From IMG/VR virus record IMGVR_UViG_3300022751_000006, positions 1 to 42,568 of that record: DNA of 42,568 nt. The stretch is one strand, 5' to 3'. Under the pieces are notes generated by a model. It saw only the letters and a list, made by a program, of their open reading frames with translations. It was not told the DNA's origin and did not search any database. The stretch is from a virus. Positions 19,830-26,830 of this stretch are shown piece by piece; within the stretch, counting starts at the first letter, position 1; each line of letters begins with the position of its first letter. A program made the position numbers and the translations under genes.

Positions 19830-20242
19830 TCCGATCCAAGAAGATATTGCGGCATGCTCGTGGGCAACCTTGCCTCCTTGCCCTACCTGGATGCAACTGC
19901 GACCCCGAAACCACAGTGTTCGCTCATCTCAACGGCGGGGCTTTCGGAAAGGGCATGGGGCAGAAGGCTTCTGACATAGCGGGTATGTTTGCCGGATTTC
20001 AGTGCCATTCGCGTTATGACCTCTGCCAGACCGGGCTACCCGAGGCAGAGCTAAACGCCGCACTCCTCAAGGCCGTCATAGCCACATGGGAAATCCTCAT
20101 TCGCGATGGGATTATCATAGTCCCCATAGACGTTGAGCCCGCACTCAATGATCGCCCTATAAAGCCGCGCAAGGCCAAGGAGGATAGGGCCAAGATTGCA
20201 GGTAGAGGGTTTCCGAAGGTATCGCGTAAATTTGGAAGTTGA
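19826..20242 (+). CDS. DUF1364 / YbcO-like putative nuclease
   Basis: 138 residues. Family landmarks: HARGQPCLLALPGCNCDPET (residues 10-29), TVFAHLNGGAFGKGMGQKAS (about 30-49) and DIAGMFAGFQCHSRYDLCQ. This is the pattern of the YbcO family from lambdoid prophages, thought to be a metal-dependent HNH-type nuclease. The two C-x-C/C-H clusters are present. The tail is Lys/Arg rich. Typically found with ninB as here; probably processes recombination DNA. Confidence 0.85.
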   Translation: MIRSKKILRHARGQPCLLALPGCNCDPETTVFAHLNGGAFGKGMGQKASDIAGMFAGFQCHSRYDLCQTGLPEAELNAALLKAVIATWEILIRDGIIIVPIDVEPALNDRPIKPRKAKEDRAKIAGRGFPKVSRKFGS

Positions 20243-20294
20243 CTAGCCCGGCAATGTCTGGCACTCATTAGTCACCAACCGGAGGGACTAACCA

Positions 20295-20450
20295 ATGATT
20301 TCGAAGAGTGACGCTAGACTGGATATTCGCCTCCCCCTTGATCTAAGGCGAGAGGTCGAGCTTGAGGCTGAGAGAGTTAGCAGAACTAAGGCTAATATCG
20401 TCATCTTCGCCCTCAGGGCATACTTCAACAAGAAGGAGCAGGCAGAATGA
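20295..20450 (+). CDS. Second ribbon-helix-helix protein
   Basis: 51 residues: MISKSDARLDIRLPLDLRRE... then RTKANIVIFALRAYFNKKEQ. The strand RLDIRLPL followed by two helices is the Arc-type ribbon-helix-helix fold. GGAGGGA lies about 8 bases upstream of the ATG, and the stop overlaps the next gene (ATGA). Likely a phage transcription regulator distinct from the one at 15700-15840. Confidence 0.75.
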   Translation: MISKSDARLDIRLPLDLRREVELEAERVSRTKANIVIFALRAYFNKKEQAE

Positions 20451-20602
20451 CCGAGGGGATGAAAGAGAAAGAGACGTTTGGAGACTGGCTCTCAACCTTT
20501 ACCGCAAAGGCGATTGTCTGGGGGATTTTGTTCCTTGCTCTGCCTTGGATAGTGATGTGGTTTTCGACCTATATTGACTGGGTACGGGAGATTGTTAAAT
20601 GA
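20447..20602 (+). CDS. Small membrane protein
   Basis: 51 residues: a charged N-terminus (MTEGMKEKETFGDWLSTFTA) then one Trp-rich membrane helix (IVWGILFLALPWIVMWF). Coupled at both ends by ATGA. Function unknown. Confidence 0.7.
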   Translation: MTEGMKEKETFGDWLSTFTAKAIVWGILFLALPWIVMWFSTYIDWVREIVK

Positions 20603-20901
20603 CCGCTCGCAAGCCAATCACAGAGCCAGCTATCGCCGTTGACGTTGAGTTCGGCAACCTCATCACTAGCCGTCACGATCAGGCTGTATCAGAGCGTCAA
20701 CGGCTGGAAGGACAGCGCAAAACACGGCAGGAGTACTATGCTCGTGAACGCCAGCGCCTAGAAGCCACAGAGGCTCAGGAAATGGCGTCTCTCGGCGCAC
20801 AGATCGGCATGCATACGAACATCATAGACATGTCCCTAGCCGCCCTTAATGTGGGCAAGGATGAACTGTCTGAGGGTATTAGATTGGTGGTGGGGAAATG
20901 A
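20599..20901 (+). CDS. Coiled-coil hypothetical protein
   Basis: 100 residues. Residues about 25-65 form a highly charged helix (HDQAVSERQRLEGQRKTRQE, YYARERQRLEATEAQE), likely a coiled coil, followed by IGMHTNIIDMSLAALNVG. ATGA overlap upstream. Function unknown. Confidence 0.7.
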   Translation: MTARKPITEPAIAVDVEFGNLITSRHDQAVSERQRLEGQRKTRQEYYARERQRLEATEAQEMASLGAQIGMHTNIIDMSLAALNVGKDELSEGIRLVVGK

Positions 20902-20904
20902 CCG

Positions 20905-21057
20905 ATGGGAACAGGGCCGGGGCAGCACGCTCGTAACGGGCGGAGCCCACACGCGGGGCGTCGTAAATGGCTTCGGAAGTGGAGCAAGCGATCTAAGCTG
21001 GCTAGCATTCCGGGGCATCCAACTAAGCCACCACAGACACGAAGGCGAGAATGGTGA
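20905..21057 (+). CDS. Small very basic protein
   Basis: 50 residues, MGTGPGQHARNGRSPHAGRR... with RKWLRKWSKRSKLASIPGHP and an RRREW end; no acidic residue except the near-terminal Glu. Three frames are open here. This one is preferred because its TGA overlaps the next ATG as TGATG and the product is coherent and highly cationic, suggesting nucleic-acid binding. Confidence 0.5.
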   Translation: MGTGPGQHARNGRSPHAGRRKWLRKWSKRSKLASIPGHPTKPPQTRRREW

Positions 21058-21281
21058 TGAATAATGTTGTTAGGTTTGAGGGGATTACGACGCTACCAAT
21101 CTCCCCAGACGATATCTTGGACGGCTGCAAAGGCCTATATGGGCGCGTGATCGTTATCGGTGTGGATGAGGCGGGCAATCAGCACCTACACGCATCCGAA
21201 GCCGATATGATCGTTTGTAATTTCGATCTAGACAGGGCGAAAGCTTGGATCATGCGGGAATGTATGGAGGTCAAGGAATGA
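21057..21281 (+). CDS. Conserved phage hypothetical protein
   Basis: 74 residues from ATG 21057. MNNVVRFEGITTLPISPDDI, then LYGRVIVIGVDEAGNQHLHA and DMIVCNFDLDRAKAWIMREC. The layout (short V-R-F opening, TLPI-DD helix, central VIVIGVDE strand) recalls a small protein common in alphaproteobacterial phages. Function unknown. ATGA overlap with the next gene. Confidence 0.7.
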   Translation: MNNVVRFEGITTLPISPDDILDGCKGLYGRVIVIGVDEAGNQHLHASEADMIVCNFDLDRAKAWIMRECMEVKE

Positions 21282-21391
21282 GCTTTAACTATTGGACTAT
21301 GCGCAACACCACACCCTATCAAAAGCCAATCAAGCGCGTGATAGAGGTGAAGAACAGATCGTATGATAGGCAGATGGGATGGGCGAAATGA
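21278..21391 (+). CDS. 37-residue hypothetical protein
   Basis: MSFNYWTMRNTTPYQKPIKR then VIEVKNRSYDRQMGWAK. Supported by ATGA overlaps with both neighbours; basic. No family. Confidence 0.6.
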   Translation: MSFNYWTMRNTTPYQKPIKRVIEVKNRSYDRQMGWAK

Positions 21392-21591
21392 GTGAATGGC
21401 AACCTATAGAAACGGCTCCTAAGGACGGAACAGGCATTCTCGTCTGCGATGCTGCGATTGCGGGCGGCTCGATGAATGTCGTCAGCTACACGAATGAAGA
21501 TTGGCCGCAAGTATGGGAGACGCAGGAGTTTTCCGTTTACCACGTTGACGCATTCACTCACTGGATGCCACTGCCGGAGCCCCCAAGATGA
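21388..21591 (+). CDS. DUF551 protein (copy 2)
   Basis: 67 residues from ATG 21388 (ATGA overlap; an ATG 9 bases upstream is less likely). It opens MSEWQPIETAPKDGTGILVC and ends HWMPLPEPPR, the canonical start and end of DUF551. Function of the family unknown. A diverged relative lies on the minus strand at 9840-10058. Confidence 0.85.
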   Translation: MSEWQPIETAPKDGTGILVCDAAIAGGSMNVVSYTNEDWPQVWETQEFSVYHVDAFTHWMPLPEPPR

Positions 21592-21773
21592 CCCCATCCA
21601 CCACCCTCGCTCTCCTAGCCGCTTTATACCATTACAAGGATATCAATGAACCGGAACGATTGCGCGAAGATATGGGGCCTGTTGGTCATAATGGTAGTGG
21701 CGCTGGTGATGATTGCGGCGTTCTAGAAAATGCGGCTGAAGAGCTTGCTGACGAACATCAGGATAGGCTCTAG
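21588..21773 (+). CDS. Last rightward gene, hypothetical
   Basis: 61 residues, MTPSTTLALLAALYHYKDIN..., start coupled to the DUF551 stop (ATGA). The second half is Gly/Asp/Glu rich and shares its bases with the 26-residue membrane peptide at 21646-21726 in another frame. The 3' end runs 51 bases into the convergent minus-strand gene. Uncertain downstream of about residue 25. Confidence 0.45.
   Translation: MTPSTTLALLAALYHYKDINEPERLREDMGPVGHNGSGAGDDCGVLENAAEELADEHQDRL
21646..21726 (+). CDS. 26-residue membrane peptide in an alternate frame
   Basis: MNRNDCAKIWGLLVIMVVAL then VMIAAF: short polar head plus one membrane helix. AAGGA lies 5 bases upstream of the ATG, an ideal spacing, and the frame ends right at the convergent border. 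It is embedded in 21588-21773. Either it replaces that gene's second half or both are made. Confidence 0.5.
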   Translation: MNRNDCAKIWGLLVIMVVALVMIAAF

Positions 21774-22235
21774 AGCTTTGCTAGAGGCGATGAGAGCGCC
21801 AATGATGATACCCACAATCATCTGCCCCCAACGGCTTCTACGCCCCTCTACTGCGGGCGTGGTTGCTCCTCTGGAAAACAACCAAAGCCCAACGAACTGC
21901 AAAAACACCATCGCAGAGTAAACGTGCGTATCAGTCAGCCACTCTGCGGCGGTTACGTTCCTTGTCATTATCCCATATGTCCGCATGAGGATAACAGATA
22001 GGAATACGGCAAAGAGGCCCATGAGACCCAAAGACGCGCGGTCACGCTGCCCAGACCAGAAGGCCCCCCAAGTCTCCCCAGCGATCATCCAGAATGCCGA
22101 AATGGCGAAGACCAGCATAAGGAGGCTTACGAGGTCTAGCATCCGGTCATGGGAGATGAATATAGCAGGGACGATATAGGCAGCGCACAAGATCAAGAAG
22201 GCGGCGAGATTGCGGACTTTGGAGTTTTCAGTCAC
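21723..22235 (-). CDS. Multi-pass membrane protein of the lysis/late region
   Basis: 170 residues from a GTG at 22235 (8-base overlap with the upstream stop); an ATG at 22250 is an alternative. About five hydrophobic segments: LAAFLILCAAYIVPAIFI, LVSLLMLVFAISAFWMIAGE, LGLMGLFAVFLSVILM, VYSAMVFLQFVGLWLF and MIVGIIIGALIAS. Last gene of the late operon, after the lysis genes. Could be an auxiliary holin/antiholin or an exclusion protein; no family recognised. Confidence 0.65.
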   Translation of the reverse strand: MTENSKVRNLAAFLILCAAYIVPAIFISHDRMLDLVSLLMLVFAISAFWMIAGETWGAFWSGQRDRASLGLMGLFAVFLSVILMRTYGIMTRNVTAAEWLTDTHVYSAMVFLQFVGLWLFSRGATTPAVEGRRSRWGQMIVGIIIGALIASSKALEPILMFVSKLFSRIF

Positions 22236-22434
22236 TTCGCCTGCCCTCATCAATCTTCAAAAACATGTCGTTAAGCATGTCGCTGACTGGATGTTCCAAA
22301 GCGCGTTCTGATAGGCGCTCGGTAAGTCTAGTTCTCTTGCGGTCATTTTTTATCACAGCTTCAGCAAGTTCGCCACGGGCAAGACGCGCTTGCTCATCTA
22401 GCATCTTATCACGCTGCCATGGAAATCGGATCAT
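22228..22434 (-). CDS. Small charged helical protein of the lysis region
   Basis: 68 residues from ATG 22434 (TAATG overlap). MIRFPWQRDKMLDEQARLAR... then LTERLSERALEHPVSDML. Short charged helical proteins starting with an FPW/FSW motif are often seen next to phage holins; role unknown. Confidence 0.7.
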   Translation of the reverse strand: MIRFPWQRDKMLDEQARLARGELAEAVIKNDRKRTRLTERLSERALEHPVSDMLNDMFLKIDEGRRSD

Positions 22435-22715
22435 TATTGACCCCTGCTCTGCTGCGCTCGTGCTACGATGACCCATTCTTTAAGAAGTGCTGTTTGCTCC
22501 GACATACGCTGTTCTGTGTTCTCTAGGTTGTCCGTGGACTTCGACACAGCTTCTAGCGCTATCTTGGTATCGTTGATCTGCTCTTTACGAATGACGTCTT
22601 TGTCCGCGTAGAGCTTTATGATGTGGCGGACGCAGAACATGAGAGCCAGCGTCAGAAGCGCCGCCACGCCCCATGGGCCGGCCTCATAAGCGGTTTGGAT
22701 AGATACCGCGTCCAC
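22434..22715 (-). CDS. Membrane-anchored coiled-coil protein (possible inner spanin or holin partner)
   Basis: 93 residues from a GTG at 22715. One membrane helix at residues about 13-32 (GPWGVAALLTLALMFCVRHI) followed by a charged coiled coil (VSKSTDNLENTEQRMSEQTA). This topology suits an inner-membrane spanin subunit, but no overlapping outer-spanin lipoprotein is present here. Coupled to the next gene by TAATG. Confidence 0.65.
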   Translation of the reverse strand: MDAVSIQTAYEAGPWGVAALLTLALMFCVRHIIKLYADKDVIRKEQINDTKIALEAVSKSTDNLENTEQRMSEQTALLKEWVIVARAQQSRGQ

Positions 22716-22718
22716 AGC

Positions 22719-22868
22719 CTATAGGTGTCCGGTCAAAACCAAAATGAGCAAGACAAGAAGCAGTGCGCCGACAAGACCAGATGGCCCGTAGCCCCAAGAC
22801 GCGCCGTTGAACACGGAGAGGATGAGACCAACGAGCAGGATGATGATTAGGATGGTTACGATGCTCAT
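22719..22868 (-). CDS. DUF3309 membrane protein
   Basis: 49 residues: MSIVTILIIILLVGLILSVF, NGASWGYGPSGLVG, ALLLVLLILVLTGHL. Two membrane helices around a W-G-Y-x-P-S-G turn is exactly the DUF3309 layout known from proteobacteria. Its location between holin and spanin-like genes suggests recruitment as a holin accessory; function of the family unknown. Confidence 0.8.
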   Translation of the reverse strand: MSIVTILIIILLVGLILSVFNGASWGYGPSGLVGALLLVLLILVLTGHL

Positions 22869-22870
22869 GG

Positions 22871-23239
22871 CTATTTTCCTGTCAGGATTTCAATGAGGCT
22901 CTTGCGGCTGGAAACGTGCTGCACAGCGTCCTTAACCTCTTTCTCCTTTGCGGGAGCCAGCGTGTTGGTTACGAGCTTGCCATTCTCTTCCACCACTGCC
23001 TGAGGCTTCACGGTGGCGCGGAACGAGATAATTTGCGACCAGACAAGCACCAGGAACGGGATGAGCGAACCAAGAGTGATATCCTGCCAGTTGCCCTCTA
23101 CAAGCCCGCCTATGAGGCTCTGCTGCGAGGGCGTGAGGTTGCTGTAGAACCAGAGCAGCCCGCCCACAAACGTTCCGATCCAACCGCCGTAATCCAAGAC
23201 GCGACGGATGGCCCACTGCACGGCGACATTGTTAAGCAT
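22871..23239 (-). CDS. Holin-like membrane protein
   Basis: 122 residues from ATG 23239 (TGATG overlap with the endolysin stop). Two hydrophobic segments, IGTFVGGLLWFYSNL (residues about 21-35) and ITLGSLIPFLVLVWSQII (about 54-71), then a charged cytoplasmic tail. Size, topology and position directly after the endolysin support a holin role: forming the lesion that triggers lysis. Confidence 0.75.
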   Translation of the reverse strand: MLNNVAVQWAIRRVLDYGGWIGTFVGGLLWFYSNLTPSQQSLIGGLVEGNWQDITLGSLIPFLVLVWSQIISFRATVKPQAVVEENGKLVTNTLAPAKEKEVKDAVQHVSSRKSLIEILTGK

Positions 23240-23967
23240 CAAAAAATCCTCGCGTTAATTAGGATAACAGCGCCGACCACTACGGCAGCAACGATGACCA
23301 GAGCAATCCAGTTCACGCGCCATTTATTTTGCTCAGGCAACGGCTCAACATGGATGGGCATATCAGGAGGCGTGTAGGGTTTGGGCGGAGCGTCGTGATC
23401 ATCTGGCAGATCAATGGGGACAGGCTTTGGCGCGGTCTTCTCCATATCCCGCAATCGCATCAACAGAGCGGCCACACCAAGTTGCTGATCGACATGGTTG
23501 GGGTCGTACTTGCCATCAGCAACGTACTTGCCTTTGACGTATTGATCGGTTCCACTCCAGAGGTACGGAGATGGCAGGCCCTTATTTTTGTAGCCCATTC
23601 CATTATAGCGCTCCAGAATGTCGAGAGTGCCGCCAATGGACCAATCCTTGTTCTTCGCAGCATAGGGCGGGCAAACTACCAGAGCATCAATAGCGGCCTC
23701 TTCCCATGTAGAGAACGGACCGCGCCCCTTGGGGACTAGAGTTGTGAGTTTCCCGGAGCCGATTATCTTCTGGCCGTTGTGCAGGACGCCTTTGAAGTCG
23801 CCAGAGGATTCACGGTAGTGGATAACCCCGATAACGTCCCACGGAACGCCTGTGGCGTTGGAGACAGCCTCGTAGCGCTCGCGATGGGCTTCGATCTTGG
23901 CTGCTTGTGCGTTGATCGCGGTGCTGCGGGTGAAGCGGGCAACTTCCCAGCGCTCAGCGTTAGTCAT
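23239..23967 (-). CDS. Endolysin (lysozyme-like) with a C-terminal membrane anchor
   Basis: 242 residues. The catalytic domain (about 20-190) has the lysozyme-like pattern GVPWDVIGVIHYRESSGDF with the probable catalytic E53, then HNGQKIIG, GRGPFSTWEEAAIDAL, ERYNGMGY, PYLWSGTDQYVKGKYVADGK and DQQLGVAALL; similar proteins are found in rhizobia and their phages. A proline-rich linker (about 190-215) leads to a C-terminal membrane helix (WIALVIVAAVVVGAVILINA). A tail anchor on an endolysin is unusual; it could hold the enzyme at the membrane until the holin fires. Coupled to holin by TGATG. Confidence 0.85.
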   Translation of the reverse strand: MTNAERWEVARFTRSTAINAQAAKIEAHRERYEAVSNATGVPWDVIGVIHYRESSGDFKGVLHNGQKIIGSGKLTTLVPKGRGPFSTWEEAAIDALVVCPPYAAKNKDWSIGGTLDILERYNGMGYKNKGLPSPYLWSGTDQYVKGKYVADGKYDPNHVDQQLGVAALLMRLRDMEKTAPKPVPIDLPDDHDAPPKPYTPPDMPIHVEPLPEQNKWRVNWIALVIVAAVVVGAVILINARIF

Positions 23968-25238
23968 GCCATGATCTCCTGAACTTCCAAGAAGGAGTTG
24001 ATGACTCCGCCATAGTACCGAGCGATCGCCCCATTAAATCTGAGAGTCCCACCGATATTTGCGCCCCCACGAATGCGGAAGGTAGTAGAGGTTACTGCTC
24101 CGGCCTTGACTGCGACGTTCACCAGAGAATCGCCACCACCACCACCAAGAACGAGATAGATGCTGCTGGCCGTAATAGCGTTCGCTGTAGCATCCCTGAA
24201 CAGCGCATTCGTCACGAATGCCCCGTCAACCGTGTGGTTGTAGAACGCCTTTGAAGAGACGCTAAGAAGGTTTGGAGCTTGAGCGGGCGAGATCGCAACC
24301 GTCATGAACTCGGTCCCCTCAGTGATCTGGGGAATTGTATCATCAACAGGCGTTGTGACTGTACCGGAACCAAGGCTAGATGCCGTGGTGCGCCTGATCT
24401 GAATGGTCTCCCCGGGCTTGGCAATACCGGGCTCCATCAACTGGATGGTGGTTGGTGCAATGGCCCATGTTCCAGCCGTTACCAGACCCGCAGCCCAATC
24501 CATATATCCAAGGATCGTCATGGCCTTATCAGTGATAGCCGTTGCCGTGTAAATGACCTGAGCGCTATCAGCAGTACCGGCCCCACCTTCAGCGGTGGAC
24601 GAATAGATACCGTCCCTCAAAGGGTATACGTCTTGAGAGGACAGCACGTTCACCGCACCGAGACGGAATGTTCCGCCATCGTTAAAGCCAACAATCCATA
24701 ACCGCCCCGCCGACGCACTGGTGAAGCCCATAGTCGAGCCCGAGGATATCACGAGCGACGTTGCGGCGGTTATCGAGAGATTGGTCGATGTTCCCGCACC
24801 AGGTGTAACATTGCGGAAATTGATATTGACGGCATTGGATGCAGAAGGATCATTACCGTCAGCGCCCTTTAGGGCAATTGTCAGGGCATTGGCTGCGACA
24901 GATGCGGCAAGTCCGATATTCCCCCCTACATCTGTGGTCAATGCTAGCGTTCCGCTCGCTGCGGGGAGGGTGTAAGTCCGCGTAGTAGTGGTAGGGATGC
25001 CAGCCGCACTGAACACGCCAACTTTGGTTGGGTCTGTGCTATTCTTGATGCCAAAGCTGTTATCTAGGGGCTTTCCATCCGATACCCCAGTACCACCGTA
25101 CTCAATAGGCTGGATGGTGTTGAAGATGTTATAGATATCGTTTACCGTCGCATTCCAGACAGAGGACTGGATAACGTCGCCGGGGTTCTGAGGAACCGCG
25201 CCCGGAACTGGAGATGCAACTACGGGGCCTCTGGGCAT
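23964..25238 (-). CDS. Tail fibre-like protein
   Basis: 424 residues. N-terminus MPRGPVVASPVPGAVPQNPG..., then IQPIEYGGTGVSDGKPLDNS, a glycine-rich repeat style common to phage tail fibres, and a Thr/Ala/Ser-rich beta-structured shaft. The C-terminal domain (from about residue 290) is beta-rich with VVLGGGGGDSLVNV-like glycine runs. Likely a receptor-binding fibre in addition to the esterase tailspike. Coupled to the endolysin (ATGA). Confidence 0.75.
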   Translation of the reverse strand: MPRGPVVASPVPGAVPQNPGDVIQSSVWNATVNDIYNIFNTIQPIEYGGTGVSDGKPLDNSFGIKNSTDPTKVGVFSAAGIPTTTTRTYTLPAASGTLALTTDVGGNIGLAASVAANALTIALKGADGNDPSASNAVNINFRNVTPGAGTSTNLSITAATSLVISSGSTMGFTSASAGRLWIVGFNDGGTFRLGAVNVLSSQDVYPLRDGIYSSTAEGGAGTADSAQVIYTATAITDKAMTILGYMDWAAGLVTAGTWAIAPTTIQLMEPGIAKPGETIQIRRTTASSLGSGTVTTPVDDTIPQITEGTEFMTVAISPAQAPNLLSVSSKAFYNHTVDGAFVTNALFRDATANAITASSIYLVLGGGGGDSLVNVAVKAGAVTSTTFRIRGGANIGGTLRFNGAIARYYGGVINSFLEVQEIMA

Positions 25239-25290
25239 TCAACTTCTCCGAACGGTGTTCTATGATTGTATAAGAAATAGATCGTATAGG

Positions 25291-26655
25291 CTAGCGCAGA
25301 TGGCGCTCATAATATACGCCGCCCGTCTCGTTTGAGGTAAGTCTTCCGCTTCCGTCATTGGTGAACCCAGCAATCTGCATTGGGGCCGATTGCCCTCCCC
25401 TTACATTTGCACCATCGACAACTACGCGAAGCGGGGGAGCGGACGCAATTGGCAAACCGTATTGCGGAGCCTGTCGCACTTGCGGAAGCATCGGAGCCAT
25501 AGCCTGATTGACACCACGGGCCAGCGGTGCTGCTCTACGGGACTGAAGCATAGACGACGCCATTAGAGGCATTGGCGCTGATTGGCGAGGGGGAATAGAG
25601 CCAAGAGAATTAAGTGCCGCAAAGTGCTGCCGCGTCAGACCCGATGGACCATTAATCCCGATATCATAGTTTTGTGCAGCAACGCCGGGAGCAAGCCTCG
25701 CCTGCGACAGAGGTGGACTACGCTCAACATAGCTCTGATTAGCCAGAAGTGCAGCCCGGCGAGCGGCATCCTGAACAAGTGCAGGGCGGTTTTGCACGGG
25801 AGGGCTGCGCTCCACATAGCTAGGGTTTGCCATGAGTGCGGCGCGTCTTGTGGCCTCCACCATCGCGCTCTGATTGTTCCCGGTCATGGGTATCGACTGG
25901 ACAGATCGTGTGGCTGGAGGAGCGCCAATTCCAGATGTTGGGATCGTCTCGATGGTTTCGCCGGGAGTGCGACGAATGGCCAAGTCGAGTGATTGTGTTA
26001 CGGGGTATGGCGTCACCTGCGCATTCCGTGCCGAACTGCTCATGATGGGATTACGCATCTGGGCAAGATCGGGCGACTGCCTTGCAGGGGAAACATTCCG
26101 TACTGATTGACCGGCTAAACGCGCCATTGCCGATTTCAACGCATCCGATCCGCTTGATGGGATAAGAGAGCGCTGCGATGATAGGGCATTGGATTGCGTT
26201 GCGGGACGCGCATACGTTGGACGGACTGTATCGGTCAGGCTGGCGACCTGATTAGGTATTTCACCGGGAGGAATTGGGCGCGAAGAATAGTAATTGTGCC
26301 CACCAAACTCTCCCGTTGGCGTCATTCCCCTAGCCCATGAAGGCTGCGAGATAGTGCCGTGAGCGTAATAGTGATCAGCGCCGCCCGTAGGGTCGCCCGG
26401 TTGCTGAGCAAGTCGCCAAGCCGCCTCCGCTGCTGAACGCATAGACCCCATTTGCTGGGCTTGCCTAGCAGCAGGGCCGGGGTTTGAATATCCGGTGTAC
26501 TGATAGGGCTGCTGGACAACTTGCTCAGGGCTAAGGCCGCGAATGGCCGAGCGGTTGAGAATCGTCTCGGCAACCCGGCGCATGGATTCCTCACCCTGTC
26601 CGCCCGCTTCGGCAATCAAGGTGTCGATGATGGATTTTGCGATTTCATCGACCAT
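25291..26655 (-). CDS. Virion-associated cell wall hydrolase (SleB-like) with repeat-rich tail
   Basis: 454 residues. The first 130 residues are a SleB/hydrolase_2 domain: TLIAEAGGQGEESMRRVAET with probable catalytic E16, ILNRSA, YQYTGYSNPGPA, DPTGGADHYYAHG and ARGMTPTGEFGGHNYY. The rest is low complexity, rich in Pro, Ser, Gln, Arg and Ala, with a duplicated unit RRAALxANxSYVERSPP (DNA about 25706-25770 and 25798-25860). It follows the ejection-protein genes, so it probably travels in the virion and opens peptidoglycan during DNA entry. Separate from the lysis endolysin. Confidence 0.8.
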   Translation of the reverse strand: MVDEIAKSIIDTLIAEAGGQGEESMRRVAETILNRSAIRGLSPEQVVQQPYQYTGYSNPGPAARQAQQMGSMRSAAEAAWRLAQQPGDPTGGADHYYAHGTISQPSWARGMTPTGEFGGHNYYSSRPIPPGEIPNQVASLTDTVRPTYARPATQSNALSSQRSLIPSSGSDALKSAMARLAGQSVRNVSPARQSPDLAQMRNPIMSSSARNAQVTPYPVTQSLDLAIRRTPGETIETIPTSGIGAPPATRSVQSIPMTGNNQSAMVEATRRAALMANPSYVERSPPVQNRPALVQDAARRAALLANQSYVERSPPLSQARLAPGVAAQNYDIGINGPSGLTRQHFAALNSLGSIPPRQSAPMPLMASSMLQSRRAAPLARGVNQAMAPMLPQVRQAPQYGLPIASAPPLRVVVDGANVRGGQSAPMQIAGFTNDGSGRLTSNETGGVYYERHLR

Positions 26656-26683
26656 TGACGGAAACCTTCATGCCATCGATATT
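26655..26683 (+). promoter_or_regulatory. Plus-strand promoter inside the late operon
   Basis: TTGACG (26655-26660), exactly 17 bases, GATATT (26678-26683): five of six and four of six matches to sigma70. It lies on the strand opposite to the late genes, directly before a 42-residue gene. The predicted start near 26690 leaves a leader of about a dozen bases containing AAGGAGA. Confidence 0.6.
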
Positions 26684-26701
26684 GAGCGAAAGGAGATTGA
26701 G

Positions 26702-26830
26702 ATGACACAAACGACTAAAGAGCCTGTATTTCAGCCCGGAGGCCTTATGCGCCTCGCAGTGATCGTTACGACCTTCGCCGTCTGTTACGGATTTGGTTAC
26801 TGGCTCTACCATCTTAAGCCCCTCATTTAG
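26702..26830 (+). CDS. 42-residue membrane protein on the opposite strand (candidate moron)
   Basis: MTQTTKEPVFQPGGLMRLAV then IVTTFAVCYGFGYWLYHL: a short head and one membrane helix. AAGGAGATTGAG precedes the ATG and a promoter with 17-bp spacing lies upstream. It is the only plus-strand gene in the late region (from 21.8 kb to the end), filling the 167-base gap between two structural genes. An independently expressed small membrane gene fits a moron, for example superinfection exclusion; function is inferred. Confidence 0.7.
   Translation: MTQTTKEPVFQPGGLMRLAVIVTTFAVCYGFGYWLYHLKPLI

Noticed and set aside
20849-21064. Alternative frame of 71 codons over the small basic protein
   Set aside because: It starts inside the preceding gene, lacks a ribosome binding site and does not fit the TGATG coupling to the gene at 21057.
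21765-21800. Bidirectional terminator at the convergent border
   Set aside because: CTCTAG/CTAGAG can pair, but the stem is short and neither side has a T-run.
22434-22868. Embedded Rz/Rz1 spanin pair in the lysis cassette
   Set aside because: The coiled-coil protein fits an inner spanin by topology, but no lipobox protein overlaps it; the only lipoprotein seen is at 8000-8263.
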